64,000 nucleotides of DNA from Deltaproteobacteria bacterium (GCA_016218815.1 JACRCX010000059.1:62001-126000), one strand, 5' to 3'. Shown: positions 51,182 to 60,803, counted from the stretch's first letter. Translations and numbers: made by a program. Notes: generated by a model from the letters alone, not told the origin.

Positions 51182-52893
51182 GTTCCACCTCCCGCGCCGA
51201 CGAGTTCGTCGTGGTTCTCCAGCATCTCCGCACACTCCGTCAGATCCTCGGGGCCGGCGCGGTCGGCGGCCGCCATCGCGTCGTGACAGGACCCGCTGTT
51301 CGTGCCGACAATCTCGCACGCCTTCGCCGCCATCAGCCGGCAGGCGTTGGGTTCCGCCGCCGCCGCGAGCGGGAGTGCCCTACTCGTCGCTGCCGCCGCT
51401 GCCACCACGCCGGCGCCATCACCCTCGTCCGTGTCCGCATCGGGATCCGGATCGAAGGCCGGGAGTCCTCCCGCCCAGACCATGTGCCACTGGCCCCGCT
51501 CGTACCGGAGCGTCAGTTCACGGCCCAGGTAATCCGCGCAGGCCGCCGTTCCGAAGTGGACCCCAGGGGCAAGCCCCAGACGGCTTCCGGCTTCACCCCA
51601 CGTCAACGGGACGTCCGCCCAACTCGGCCGCAGGAATCGCACGGGCACCTTCTCGGTCGGCTTGACCTTCAACTCCTCGCCGTGGAACCGGACAATGTCC
51701 CCCTCCGATGACTGCGCCCACGCCAGCTTGACCTCGGCCCACCATGTTCGAAGGAGACCGCGAGCGAATTGGCCGTGGAATGTCGTCTTCTCGATCGTGA
51801 AGTCGCAGTTGGAGAACGTCTCGGTAAGGAATGCCGTGTAGAGCCGTCGCCCTTCCCGCGGCACGAACTTCTCGCGCTCGGCCAGGAACTGGTCGTACGT
51901 CTTCGCGCCCAGCTCGCGCCGCTGGGACTCCGAGAGCAGGTTCCAGCCGAGCGTCCAGTAGTACGGCTCCGGGTCGCTTGTGCTCACCAGTTCGCGGTTC
52001 TCGTCCAGGAAGGTCGTGTCGGCAGCGGACAGCGAGGCCCTGCCGAGCTCCGCTGCCTTGGTCTGCTCGCGCGCCGCGGCGCCGGGCGCGTTGCTCTCGC
52101 CGGGGCGGCTGTCGTACGTGTCGTACGTCGCCATCGCGCGGGCGAGGCGTCCCTCGGCCTCCCGTACCGAGTAGTCTCCCGCTGCGCGGCACCGCCCGAC
52201 GGCCTGTTGGGCCAGCGGGTCCGTGGCCGGCACGTTTCCGGCCCGCACCTGGGCCACGACCGCGGCGGCATCCGTAAGGCCGCGGCACCCGACATCCACG
52301 ACCCAGTTGTCGCGGCGGGCGGGATCATCCAGATCCGCGGGCGACGCGGGAAGGTATGGACGCCACCGTTCCGCCAGGTCGCCGCGCCCCTTGCCGTACA
52401 ACCACTCCCGGCTCGTAGCCCCGACCCACACCTGCCACCGCTGGTCGGACGGGAGGGCGGCGAACTGCGCGGCTCCGCCCTGGGCGGCGGCGGCTTCGAT
52501 CTCCTGGTACCGGGCCACGCGCCGCGCGTGTTCCTCCGCCCCGAGGCGCTTCTGTTCCAGATAGATTTCCAGGATCCGCTGGTACTCGGCCTCACCGCGA
52601 GCGACGACCTCGGCGTCGAGCCGTTCCGCGAAGTGCAACGGCTTGTCCGTCGAGAGGCGAGCCAGGTCGGCCCCCTTGAGCGCTTCCATGAGCGCGGTGA
52701 CCGTCGCCTTCGGCGTGCTGTACTCGCGCGTCACGTGCAGCGCGGCGAGCACCCCCGCCGCCACGATGGCGGCCACCGCGACGGCGAGATACGGGGACAA
52801 GCGCTGCATCGCAGGCCTGGATGCGGGCGACGCGGCCGCGGCCTGCGACCCGCCGTCTTCCTGCGGGCCTTCTTCATTCAACTTCGCTTCCAT
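51178..52893 (-). CDS. Single-pass membrane protein with large outer domain
   Basis: 571 aa from ATG 52893 (AAGGAGTTGGGG upstream). A hydrophilic cytoplasmic tail of about 30 aa precedes one membrane segment (residues about 34-54, LAVAVAAIVAAGVLAALH). The outer part has long charged helices (EYQRILEIYLEQKRLGAEEHARR), a beta-rich middle and an Ala-rich end with a few Cys. No family recognised. Coupled by ATGA to the multi-spanning protein, so the two are probably partners. Confidence 0.72.
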   Translation of the reverse strand: MEAKLNEEGPQEDGGSQAAAASPASRPAMQRLSPYLAVAVAAIVAAGVLAALHVTREYSTPKATVTALMEALKGADLARLSTDKPLHFAERLDAEVVARGEAEYQRILEIYLEQKRLGAEEHARRVARYQEIEAAAAQGGAAQFAALPSDQRWQVWVGATSREWLYGKGRGDLAERWRPYLPASPADLDDPARRDNWVVDVGCRGLTDAAAVVAQVRAGNVPATDPLAQQAVGRCRAAGDYSVREAEGRLARAMATYDTYDSRPGESNAPGAAAREQTKAAELGRASLSAADTTFLDENRELVSTSDPEPYYWTLGWNLLSESQRRELGAKTYDQFLAEREKFVPREGRRLYTAFLTETFSNCDFTIEKTTFHGQFARGLLRTWWAEVKLAWAQSSEGDIVRFHGEELKVKPTEKVPVRFLRPSWADVPLTWGEAGSRLGLAPGVHFGTAACADYLGRELTLRYERGQWHMVWAGGLPAFDPDPDADTDEGDGAGVVAAAAATSRALPLAAAAEPNACRLMAAKACEIVGTNSGSCHDAMAAADRAGPEDLTECAEMLENHDELVGAGGGT

Positions 52894-52941
52894 CCCCAAC
52901 TCCTTCCACGACGCGGTTGTTCCGCCTCACCGACAACCCGC

Positions 52942-55311
52942 TCACGGCGTCCCCCCGCAAACCTGGATCTCACCAATGCACATCCAGTCTCGTTCCCACA
53001 CCGTGCGTGTCTTCTCGAAGGTGATGGTGACCGTGCTGAGGGAACTCGCAGTCCCGGACTGCGTCGTCCAAGCTCCGGCCCATGACCCTCCCGCAACCGT
53101 CGGCCCGTCACCGAACGCGCTGACCATGCGATCGGCGTTCCAGGTGCTTGCCCGCTGGACGTCACCCATGTTGTATCGGACGCCGTCGACGTCAAACGTC
53201 CCGCCGAGGTCAATGGCGATGGTGACGCGGCCCAACTGCCCGTAGTCGTCGTTGATCCAGCAGGACACGTTGTTTGGGTAGGACAAGCTCCCGTCCGTGA
53301 TCTGGCCACCGATGGGTCGGTCCGTTCGCTCCCAAACTCCGTTCGTCGTGAACGTGAACGGCCTGTAGATCGCGAGGTTCCCGCAAGCACCCCACACACA
53401 ACTGGACGTGCACCTCTGCACGCGGCTCGTCCCGCACGGGGTTGTGCAGGCTCGCGTCTGTCCAGGTGAGCACGAGAACGTCTCGTCGGTCGCGGTGTCG
53501 CAGTCGTCGTCGATGCCATTGCATGATTCCGCCGGAAGCGTGCATGCAGACGGGGGCGGAACGGAGCAGGTCGCTGAGCACGTGCCGGTTCCGGCCGACC
53601 CGCAGCTCGTGATGCATGGCGTCAGCCGACTCTGGACGCACGCGAATCCGTTGTCGGCGGTCGTGTCGCAGTCGTCGTCGCGGGCATTGCACGTCTCGAT
53701 GGGCGGAGTACAGGCGGCGGGGCCGGGGATGGCGCAGGTCGCGGAGCATGCGCCAGCACCGATGGAACCGCACGTGGTGGTACAGGTCGTTCCCGCCGCA
53801 CCTTGCACGCAGGCGAAGCCGTCGTCGGCGACCGTGTCGCAGTCGTCGTCCGCGGCGTTGCAGATCTCCGCTGGAGGAGTGCAGGACGCGGCAGGCGCCA
53901 CGTCGCAGGTAGCGCTACAGACGCCGCTTCCCGTGGTTCCGCAACTCGTCGTGCACGGCGCACCCGCCGCCCCCTGCACGCAGGCGAAGCCGTCGTCGGC
54001 GACTGTGTCGCAGTCGTCGTCGAGCCCGTTGCAGGTCTCCGCAGGCGGCGCGCAACCGCCCCCGGTCGGAACGCGGCAGGCCGCCGAGCACACGCCTTCT
54101 CCGAGCGAACCGCAGCCGGTGCTGCAAGAGACGATCGCGCCCTGCACGCAGGCGAATCCGTCGTCCGCCGCGCCGTCGCAGTCGTCGTCCGCGCCGTTGC
54201 AGGTCTCGGTCGGCGCCACGCAGTCGGCCGGAACAGCGGGATCGCAAGCCGACGTACAGGTCCCGGTCCCGGTGGACCCGCAGGACGTCAGGCAGGCGGC
54301 CGGTCTGCCCGCGATGCAGGAGAATCCCTCGTCGGTCTCTCCGTCGCAGTCGTCGTCGGCCCCGTTGCAGCTCTCGGCCGGTGGGATGCAGACGGCGCTC
54401 GGCGGCAACGCGCACTCCGGAGTGCAGACGCCCCTCCCCGTCGAAGCGCAACTGGTCGTGCACGAGACGCCGGATGCCCCCGCCGCGCACGGGAAGTCCT
54501 CGTCGGTCTCCGCGTCGCAATCGTCGTCCGCGGCGTTGCACGTTTCATCTGGAGGGGTGCATTCGCCAGCCCAAGAACAGTCCGCGCATGCCTCTCCTCC
54601 GATCGTGGCGCAGGCGGTCGTGCATGACCGCGGCGGCTCGCCGTCGCACTCCTCGACCCCGGAGTGCACGAAGCCGTCGCCGCAACTCGCGCTCACGCAC
54701 GTCGAGAGGCACGCATCCGTGTCATCGGCGTTCGCATCGTCGCAGTCCTCGCCGGGCTGGACGAGGCCGTCGCCGCACGAAGGCAGGGCGCATGCGTTGG
54801 TACACCCGTCGTCATCGATCGTGTTTCCGTCGTCGCAGCCCTCGCCCGTGTCGACCGCGGCATCGCCGCATCGCGCCGGTCGGCAGTCCGTCCGGCAGGC
54901 GTCCGGCTCCGTATCGCTGTTCGCGGCGCCATCGTCGCACTCTTCCGCCGCGGCGTGGACGAATCCATCGCCGCAGCTCGCCGCCACGCACGTGGACAGG
55001 CAGTCATCCGTGTCGTCCGAGTTGCCGTCATCGCACGCCTCCGACCCCTCGACCACCTCGTCGCCGCAGACGGGGACCACCTCGGCGTCGTGCCCGTCGG
55101 CAGCGTCGTCCGGATCACCGTCGGCATCAGCGCCATCCACTGGAACTTCGCCTGCGACGTCCGGCCCCCCGACCTCGTCAACGTCCAACTCGGTGGCGTC
55201 GCCCCCGCCTCCACAGCTTCCCAGCAACGGACCGACCACCAGCGCCATCAACGCGACCGGCCCGATCCGGTTCCCCGCCAACTCCCGATGTCCCGTGAAC
55301 ACAGCCATCAT
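52942..55311 (-). CDS. Cys-rich lipoprotein with DUF4215 and MopE-type repeats and discoidin-like end
   Basis: 789-aa surface-type lipoprotein. Signal peptide ends LLGSC; an acidic tether (about 35-80) follows. Five DUF4215/Myxococcus Cys-rich repeats (CGD...GEACDDGN...DDCLSTC) span about 82-230. Seven MopE-like putative metal-binding repeats of roughly 47 aa ([16 protein letters not shown] type) span about 255-615. A F5/8 type C-like beta domain closes it (about 640-785). Acidic DDDCD turns suggest calcium or copper binding. ATG 55311 or 55308, after GGGAGGTGG. A REP-like element lies just upstream. Confidence 0.9.
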   Translation of the reverse strand: MMAVFTGHRELAGNRIGPVALMALVVGPLLGSCGGGGDATELDVDEVGGPDVAGEVPVDGADADGDPDDAADGHDAEVVPVCGDEVVEGSEACDDGNSDDTDDCLSTCVAASCGDGFVHAAAEECDDGAANSDTEPDACRTDCRPARCGDAAVDTGEGCDDGNTIDDDGCTNACALPSCGDGLVQPGEDCDDANADDTDACLSTCVSASCGDGFVHSGVEECDGEPPRSCTTACATIGGEACADCSWAGECTPPDETCNAADDDCDAETDEDFPCAAGASGVSCTTSCASTGRGVCTPECALPPSAVCIPPAESCNGADDDCDGETDEGFSCIAGRPAACLTSCGSTGTGTCTSACDPAVPADCVAPTETCNGADDDCDGAADDGFACVQGAIVSCSTGCGSLGEGVCSAACRVPTGGGCAPPAETCNGLDDDCDTVADDGFACVQGAAGAPCTTSCGTTGSGVCSATCDVAPAASCTPPAEICNAADDDCDTVADDGFACVQGAAGTTCTTTCGSIGAGACSATCAIPGPAACTPPIETCNARDDDCDTTADNGFACVQSRLTPCITSCGSAGTGTCSATCSVPPPSACTLPAESCNGIDDDCDTATDETFSCSPGQTRACTTPCGTSRVQRCTSSCVWGACGNLAIYRPFTFTTNGVWERTDRPIGGQITDGSLSYPNNVSCWINDDYGQLGRVTIAIDLGGTFDVDGVRYNMGDVQRASTWNADRMVSAFGDGPTVAGGSWAGAWTTQSGTASSLSTVTITFEKTRTVWERDWMCIGEIQVCGGTP

Positions 55312-55388
55312 CCACCTCCCTCGTGCCTTGTGTGCCGATGAGCACCACTTACCAACAACGGCCCGCTATGCAGCCGGACTTCCGTATC

Positions 55389-55489
55389 CGAACCGCGGGC
55401 TTCAGCCCGCGGCTGGCCCGACCGACGCAGCCGCGCCCTGGCCCCGAAGGGACTCGGCGGCTCTGCCGCCGAGCAGGGCGCGGTTCGGT
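55389..55489 (+). repeat. REP-like double hairpin, copy E, with a third nested hairpin
   Basis: The first arm is standard (CCGCGGGCTTCAGCCCGCGG). The second arm is split at its apex by about 36 extra bases including GGCCCCGAAGGGACTCG and a new stem CGGCGGCTCTGCCGCCG; the outer stem CCGCGCCCT / AGGGCGCGG remains. It sits within the co-directional cluster between the vWA and MopE-type genes (202-nt gap), where it may act as an attenuator or mRNA-stabilising structure. Confidence 0.85.
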
Positions 55490-55513
55490 TCCGGCGAGCT
55501 GGCGGGCCGTTGC

Positions 55514-57217
55514 TCACGAACACGACCCCGAACCCCCTCCCGGGTCCGGCGTACATGTCGACCCGGCGGGACAGCATTCCGCGAGCGGGTCGGATGCCGG
55601 CCCGCACCGGCGATCCTCCGCGCAGTTCCGGACTAGGCACCGCAGGTCAACCGTAGAGCCGTCCTCGATGATCGACTCGGCATCGGGCGCGAAGCGCAGC
55701 TCAGGACACCCCGGTTCGTGCGCACTAGCCTCCGGGGGGATGTACCACCACCCCGCCGCCAGCGGCTCGGAGCACAGCTCGCCCCCCGCCGGCGTGCGCG
55801 TCGCCTGACGAATCAGGCACTGCCGGTGCAACCCGCCGGAGGATGTCGCCGTCGTCCCCAGGTCGCGCTTCAGCGGCTGGCAGCTCTCCCCCGTCGTTGG
55901 GTTGGTGCAAGGCGGAACGCCCGTGAGCTGCCCCGTGGCCTCGACGTCATCGAGGTCGAGCAACGCGCAGCCGTAGTTCGGGCACGCCGGGTCCTCGGCA
56001 CAGGGTCGGTCATCCGACAACGTCTCGATCGAGACGCAGTTGGCCATGCAGGCCAAGGGGTCGAATTCCAGACTCCGCCACAGGCAGGCGGACGGCAGGC
56101 GCTCGACCAGCTTGTCCGTGATGCCGCGGATCGCAGTGGTCCAGTCGGTCTTGCAGATCGAGTCCACGTACGCGCTCGCACCGAACTCCTGCGCCATCGT
56201 CACAAATCGCCGCGGCGGAAAGGCCATGCCCATCACGGTATTGCAGGAGGGGATGAGCTGGCTGGGCGACATCGGGTCGACTTGCTCCTGCATCGCCGGC
56301 AGGTCGAGGCAGCCGCCCAATTCGTCGCCGCTCCCGATGCAGGCGGATTCGTCGGGCGGCACGCCGACGATCATGCCGAGTACGATGCTGTCGGAACTGC
56401 CCGGCTTGAGGTCGCGAAAGGCATCCAGGTAGTCCGATACCCATTCGACGAATTCGGGGTGAAGGAGGCACCGGATGTTCAGATGCCCCAGATCGTCGCG
56501 GTCCTGGTCGAACATCTCGGGGTGGTCAGGGCGGACCGAGCAGTCCTCCTCGTCCGTGATGAAGATCAGCGCCAGCAGCGAGTCCGACCGCAGGAAGTCG
56601 CGGTTACAGATCCCCGTCTCCGGATTCGTCGACGTCGCGGCCCGCATCGCCTTGAACGGTTGCTCGAAGCCGCACCCGGTCGTACCGAGCGTCGCGATGC
56701 AGGTGAAATCGTGCCCCATCTGGTCGCCGGGGTAGGTGTCGGCGTTCGCGTCGTTGCGGGCCAGGAACGCCGGGTAGCTCGCCGCGCAGCCCAGCACCGC
56801 CGGACTCGGCGCGTTGCGGAAACACCCATTGTCTCCACCGTCCGGGTTGGTGGTGCAGGTGTTCACGTTGAAGCCCGCCACGCCCATGTCGGGGTCGATG
56901 ATCCCGATGTTCAGATCCTCGACCGGGGGGTGGTCCGGCCGGGTGTCCCCATCGCGGTCGGCGGGATTGACCAACTCGTTGATCAACTCCGGGAAGCGCT
57001 GCGTCAGCGCCGCCTGCTCCTGGGACATCGACCCCGAGTTGTCCACCAGGACCACGATGTCCACGCGGGCCGGACCCTGCTGCTCGACACGCACCCAGAC
57101 TTGCGTCCATAGGCCGCCGGGCCCGGAGTCCGGGTCCTCCGAACATCCGAGTGGCAGAAACAGAAGCGCAAGAGCGGCCGGGAAGCACGCACTCCGTGCA
57201 ATGCCGATGACCCGCAT
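55514..57217 (-). CDS. vWA-domain lipoprotein, Cys-rich
   Basis: 567-aa lipoprotein. ATG 57217 follows GAGGGGAGGAAGTGG; lipobox LPLGC. The vWA domain starts near residue 50 with VDIVVLVDNSGSMS, a full DxSxS MIDAS motif, and includes FITDEEDCS. Extra cysteines and a Cys-rich C-terminus with CCPAGSTC follow. Architecture resembles Myxococcota vWA proteins next to DUF4215 proteins, as here. Probably metal-dependent adhesion or assembly on the cell surface. Confidence 0.85.
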   Translation of the reverse strand: MRVIGIARSACFPAALALLFLPLGCSEDPDSGPGGLWTQVWVRVEQQGPARVDIVVLVDNSGSMSQEQAALTQRFPELINELVNPADRDGDTRPDHPPVEDLNIGIIDPDMGVAGFNVNTCTTNPDGGDNGCFRNAPSPAVLGCAASYPAFLARNDANADTYPGDQMGHDFTCIATLGTTGCGFEQPFKAMRAATSTNPETGICNRDFLRSDSLLALIFITDEEDCSVRPDHPEMFDQDRDDLGHLNIRCLLHPEFVEWVSDYLDAFRDLKPGSSDSIVLGMIVGVPPDESACIGSGDELGGCLDLPAMQEQVDPMSPSQLIPSCNTVMGMAFPPRRFVTMAQEFGASAYVDSICKTDWTTAIRGITDKLVERLPSACLWRSLEFDPLACMANCVSIETLSDDRPCAEDPACPNYGCALLDLDDVEATGQLTGVPPCTNPTTGESCQPLKRDLGTTATSSGGLHRQCLIRQATRTPAGGELCSEPLAAGWWYIPPEASAHEPGCPELRFAPDAESIIEDGSTVDLRCLVRNCAEDRRCGPASDPLAECCPAGSTCTPDPGGGSGSCS

Positions 57218-57258
57218 CCACTTCCTCCCCTCGATGGGCGTCGTCGCGCCCCGGCCCT

Positions 57259-58662
57259 CTACCGTCCCCTGGCGCCGCCGAAGATCGGCGGATCCACGAC
57301 GTACATCTCCACCCGCCGGTTGATCGCGCGCGCTTCCTCCGTCGTCTCCCGGACCAGCGGCCGACTCTCCCCCCAGCCGCGGGCGTCGAGGACGTCCGCG
57401 GACACGCCGGCGGCGACGAGCGCCGCCACCACGGCGCGGGCCCGCCGGATCGAGAGATCGTCGTTGGCGGCATCATCCCCGACGTCGTCCGTGTGGCCGT
57501 CGATCCGCAATTCCCGGATCCACGAGAAACTTGGACTGGTCAACACCATCACCAACGCGCCAAGAACGGGCTGCGACGTCGGCAGGATCTCGTCCGAACC
57601 CGTCGCGAAGTAGATCGCGAACCCGGACGAGATGAGGATCTGGTTGCCGCGGATCTCGATCGCCGCGCTGTCCGGACAGCCGTCGTCGTCCGCGACACCG
57701 TTGAGCGTCTCCGGCTCGTCCGGACACCCGTCCTCCCCATCCTCGGTTCCATCACCGTCCCGGTCGGGCGGCGGCGCAGCCGCGGCGAGCACGTCGCTCC
57801 ACGCACTCCATGCCTCCCGGAGCCGCGGGACGTGGCCGGCGCACCCGACATCCGTCTGCTCCATCCCGTTCAGCGCCGCGGAGGCGCGATCGTTGTCGCT
57901 CGTCGCCTGCCTCAGATCCCCCCGGGCGTACCCCAACCGGGAGAGCGTGTCGTAGGTGAAGAACGTGCGCATGAGGTGAACGCCGCGCTGAAGCCAGTTC
58001 TCCGCCCGCCCCCGCAGCGACGCGAAGTACCCGGGGCTCGCGGCATCCAACTCGTCCGCCGCCCGGAGCGCCGCCGCCTGGTTCCCCGCCCACAGGTACA
58101 GTTGGACGAGGTAGAAGCGGGCCAAGGGCGCCTCGTCCGCGGTCCCGAACCTCTGGGCCACGTCGGTCAGCCGCTGCTCCGCGGCGGCGTCCTGCCCGAG
58201 CCACGCGTCCAGCACACCGATCCACGTGGACGCCGCCGCCTCGTCGTGGCCGCCCAGCGACCACAGGTCCTTCGTCGCGTCCTCGAAGGCGCACTGGAAG
58301 AGCTCCGTGACGCCCCGGACCTCGAGCGCAGCAACCCCGCCCGGCCCGGACACGGCGACCTGTTTCGCGGTCGCGAGCGCCTCGGCATACGCCCCCAGCT
58401 CGAAGTAGACCTTGGCCAACAGCGCACGCGCCTCGCCGCCCACCGGATCCGTGGCGGGCAGGGCGTTGACGAGCCGGTTCAGACGGGCCGCGGCCTCGTC
58501 ATACTCGTTGCGCGCCAGTTCCTGCTTCGCCAGCTCGAGCTCCCCCGCCAAGACCGCGCTCGCCGACGCGGCGGGCGCCTGCGCCGGCGTACGCCCGAAG
58601 CACGCCGACGCGACGACCAGCACCCACACCATGAAACCGGCGGAACCTCGCGTTCGAAGCAT
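57259..58662 (-). CDS. OmpA-family peptidoglycan-binding protein with TPR-like N-terminus
   Basis: 467 aa from ATG 58662 (GTG 58665 also possible; GGGAGG upstream). Signal with SAC lipobox-like site. TPR-like helices span about 35-270. A short calcium-binding TSP3-like segment (DRDGDGTEDGEDGCPDEPE) leads to an OmpA C-terminal domain (about 335-460) with IYFATGSDEI, LRIDGHTDDVGDDAAND and LSIRRARAV, which binds peptidoglycan. Likely anchors the cluster's surface complex to the cell wall. Confidence 0.9.
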   Translation of the reverse strand: MLRTRGSAGFMVWVLVVASACFGRTPAQAPAASASAVLAGELELAKQELARNEYDEAAARLNRLVNALPATDPVGGEARALLAKVYFELGAYAEALATAKQVAVSGPGGVAALEVRGVTELFQCAFEDATKDLWSLGGHDEAAASTWIGVLDAWLGQDAAAEQRLTDVAQRFGTADEAPLARFYLVQLYLWAGNQAAALRAADELDAASPGYFASLRGRAENWLQRGVHLMRTFFTYDTLSRLGYARGDLRQATSDNDRASAALNGMEQTDVGCAGHVPRLREAWSAWSDVLAAAAPPPDRDGDGTEDGEDGCPDEPETLNGVADDDGCPDSAAIEIRGNQILISSGFAIYFATGSDEILPTSQPVLGALVMVLTSPSFSWIRELRIDGHTDDVGDDAANDDLSIRRARAVVAALVAAGVSADVLDARGWGESRPLVRETTEEARAINRRVEMYVVDPPIFGGARGR

Positions 58663-58730
58663 CACGCATCCCTCCCGATGATGGCACCCGGTCGAGCGAC
58701 ACCCGGGCCGCCGGGCCATCCGTCAACCGC

Positions 58731-59717
58731 TCAGGGCGTTCCTCCCTGCTGGACGTTGTCGCTCGTGCCCGTTCCGATCCCCTGCTGCCGTAGCGCCTCG
58801 GCCTCGGCCTGGGAGCGCTGGATCTCCTGAAGTTGCGCCGCGTAGTCCGAATTGGCCGGGTCGTACTGGAGCGCCGTGGAGCAAGAGATGACGGCCCCAG
58901 CGAAGTCGTTGCTGTACTGCTGCGCCAGCGCCTTGTTCCAGTACGCCTCCGCGAGGTCCTCCGGGTCCGATTCGGGCGTCGCCTGGATCCGGCCCGCCGC
59001 CTCGTCGAACGCCTGGATCGCCTGCTCCCACTGGCCCGACTGGACGAGCGCGATTCCTCGGGCGCATTCCGGCGCATCGCCGCAATCCCAGAACGGTAGC
59101 GCGACGGTGTCCCACCACGGGATGACCACGCGAAGGAACCCGTCGGTCAGGCCGTACGCCAGGCCCCGCAACATCCCCTCCCCGTCAATTCCGGCCGGTG
59201 GCTGATCGGTCGCGCGGGTGATCGCCGAGTCGCTCAACTCGTAGGTCTTGGCCGCGATGGTCTGCCCGGTGCCGTCGGCCACGTTGAAGATCACGCGGAC
59301 GTTCGCCTGGCCGTTCCGCGTGTAGTGCACGCAAGCGTACCGTACCTCGCGCCGGTTCGAGCCGCTTCCCTCGGTCCGGGTGCAGGTGTCCCGCTGTTCC
59401 GTCACCGCCTCGCGATACGTGTAGTCGGCCACCCGCCCGAACACCGTCAGCCCTGCTCCCCCTTCCATGAACCGCACCACACCGTTGGGACACCGGACGA
59501 TCGCTTCCCGGATGCGCTGCCGGATGTCCGCCGCGATGCCGTTCCATTCGTATGAGTCGCCGCGGAACTCGCCGACCGTCATCGTGCCGCCGTACGGCTG
59601 CGCATTGATCAGCGCCGGCCGCAGGACGGCCGTGGTGACGGTCGTAGCGCAGCCGACAAGGCCCGCGCCCACGGCGACGACGAGGAGGACGACGAACCTT
59701 CTACTCATAACGCTCAT
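58731..59717 (-). CDS. TPR lipoprotein, first gene of the envelope cluster
   Basis: 328 aa from ATG 59717 (MSVMSRRF; GGGAG upstream). Lipobox LVGC. The first 200 residues are an unrecognised beta-rich domain (TMTVGEFRGDSYEWNG, VRVIFNVADGTGQTIAAKTYEL); TPRs occupy about 225-300 (QWEQAIQAFDEAAGRIQ, EAYWNKALAQQYSNDFAGA). Gln-rich C-terminus. Transcription of the whole minus-strand run probably begins in the 244-nt gap upstream, shared with a divergent XRE regulator. Confidence 0.8.
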   Translation of the reverse strand: MSVMSRRFVVLLVVAVGAGLVGCATTVTTAVLRPALINAQPYGGTMTVGEFRGDSYEWNGIAADIRQRIREAIVRCPNGVVRFMEGGAGLTVFGRVADYTYREAVTEQRDTCTRTEGSGSNRREVRYACVHYTRNGQANVRVIFNVADGTGQTIAAKTYELSDSAITRATDQPPAGIDGEGMLRGLAYGLTDGFLRVVIPWWDTVALPFWDCGDAPECARGIALVQSGQWEQAIQAFDEAAGRIQATPESDPEDLAEAYWNKALAQQYSNDFAGAVISCSTALQYDPANSDYAAQLQEIQRSQAEAEALRQQGIGTGTSDNVQQGGTP

Positions 59718-59961
59718 GCTGCACTCCCTTTCTCCAACGATCTGTTCCGAACACCGCGGACTCACCCATCCACGCAAGACCCCGTCGGACACGGGAGCCG
59801 CCACCACGCTTCGATCGCGGAAGCGCCCGCACCTTCCCCGGCACCCCCAAGTACCCGCATGCCCGATGGCTACCACTAGTATGGGTTACCGTCAACCACC
59901 ACGCTCGTGGGCTGTGGCCGGAACGGCCGTCGAAGGACCATGCACCGGCGAGGTGCAGGCC
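59718..59961. promoter_or_regulatory. Divergent intergenic region heading the envelope cluster
   Basis: Separates the minus-strand cluster (start 59717) from the plus-strand XRE gene. It contains a direct repeat ATGGCTACC / ATGGGTTACC flanking ACTAGT (59866-59889) and a short inverted repeat CCACGCTCGTGG (59898-59909), either of which could be an operator. No convincing -35/-10 pair is seen. Promoter function is inferred from gene orientation only. Confidence 0.4.
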
Positions 59962-60384
59962 GTGGACCGCGAGTCGGACCCGTATTTGCGACGAGTGGCA
60001 CGAAGGCTGCGGGAGCTGCGCATCATGCGGCAGCTCACGCAGGCCGAGCTGGCGGACCGGGCCGGCGTCAGCGTCAACTACATCTCGGAGCTCGAGCGCG
60101 GCTTGCGCAACCCGACCTTGCTGACCTTCCATCGCATCGCGGCAGCCGGGCTCGGCGCCGACCCCGGCGAAGTGCTCGCGCCGCCCTCCACGCCGCACGG
60201 CGCCCCCGCGACCTACCCCACCACCCACGAGCCTCCCTCGGCGGCCGATCGCGCCGCCGATCGTTCCGCCCACATCGGAGGGAAGATGGGAACCCGCGTC
60301 GGGTCGGTCCTCGCCGGCACCACCGCCGCCGACCGCCGCCGGCTCCGTGCCGTGCTGCGCGCGCTTGCCGACGTCCTCAGGTAG
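59962..60384 (+). CDS. XRE-family transcriptional regulator
   Basis: 140 aa from GTG 59962, chosen because GCGAGGTG lies 6 nt upstream and it gives the usual XRE start (MDRESDPYLRRVARRLRELR). HTH at about 12-66: LTQAELADRAGVSVNYISEL with ERGLRNPTLLTF. The C-terminus is low-complexity and basic, with no ligand domain. Longer starts at 59866 or 59881 are possible. Divergent from the twelve-gene cluster, so it is a candidate regulator of it and of itself. Confidence 0.82.
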   Translation: MDRESDPYLRRVARRLRELRIMRQLTQAELADRAGVSVNYISELERGLRNPTLLTFHRIAAAGLGADPGEVLAPPSTPHGAPATYPTTHEPPSAADRAADRSAHIGGKMGTRVGSVLAGTTAADRRRLRAVLRALADVLR

Positions 60385-60462
60385 ATGCGAGCCGCAGCCC
60401 CCCGGAACGCGACTTGACCGCCCCACCCCCCGCGCCCAGAATGCAGGAAGGAGGTGGCCGGC

Positions 60463-60792
60463 GTGCCCGACAACAACTCGCCCCTCAAGACCGATGAACA
60501 CCTCGTCGCCCTGCGCGGGATGTGGGACGAGATGAAGCTGCTCAACCGGAAGATCGATGCGGTGCGGACCGACCTGTCCGCGCGCATCGATCAGACGCCC
60601 AAGCGCTTCGACGCCCTCCGGCTGCCCCCGCTCGCGGAAGCTCCCGCACTCACCCACGCCTTGCTCGTCCTGGGCTTTGCCCGCAGGGAGTTGACGCTTC
60701 TGGCCGAGTCCGCGCGGTTCGCCAACCGTCGCGCCGACATCGCTCTGCTCAATGATCGCCTCGACCGCATCGAGCAGCGCCTGACGCCGTAG
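60463..60792 (+). CDS. Small helical protein, function unknown
   Basis: 109 aa from GTG 60463; GGAAGGAGG lies 8 nt upstream. Charged, mostly helical, with possible coiled coils at both ends (MWDEMKLLNRKIDAVRTDL and LLNDRLDRIEQRL). No recognised family. It follows the XRE gene by 78 nt on the same strand and may be co-transcribed. It converges with the GGDEF gene 11 nt away. Confidence 0.6.
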   Translation: MPDNNSPLKTDEHLVALRGMWDEMKLLNRKIDAVRTDLSARIDQTPKRFDALRLPPLAEAPALTHALLVLGFARRELTLLAESARFANRRADIALLNDRLDRIEQRLTP

Positions 60793-60803
60793 CCCCCCGC
60801 CCG

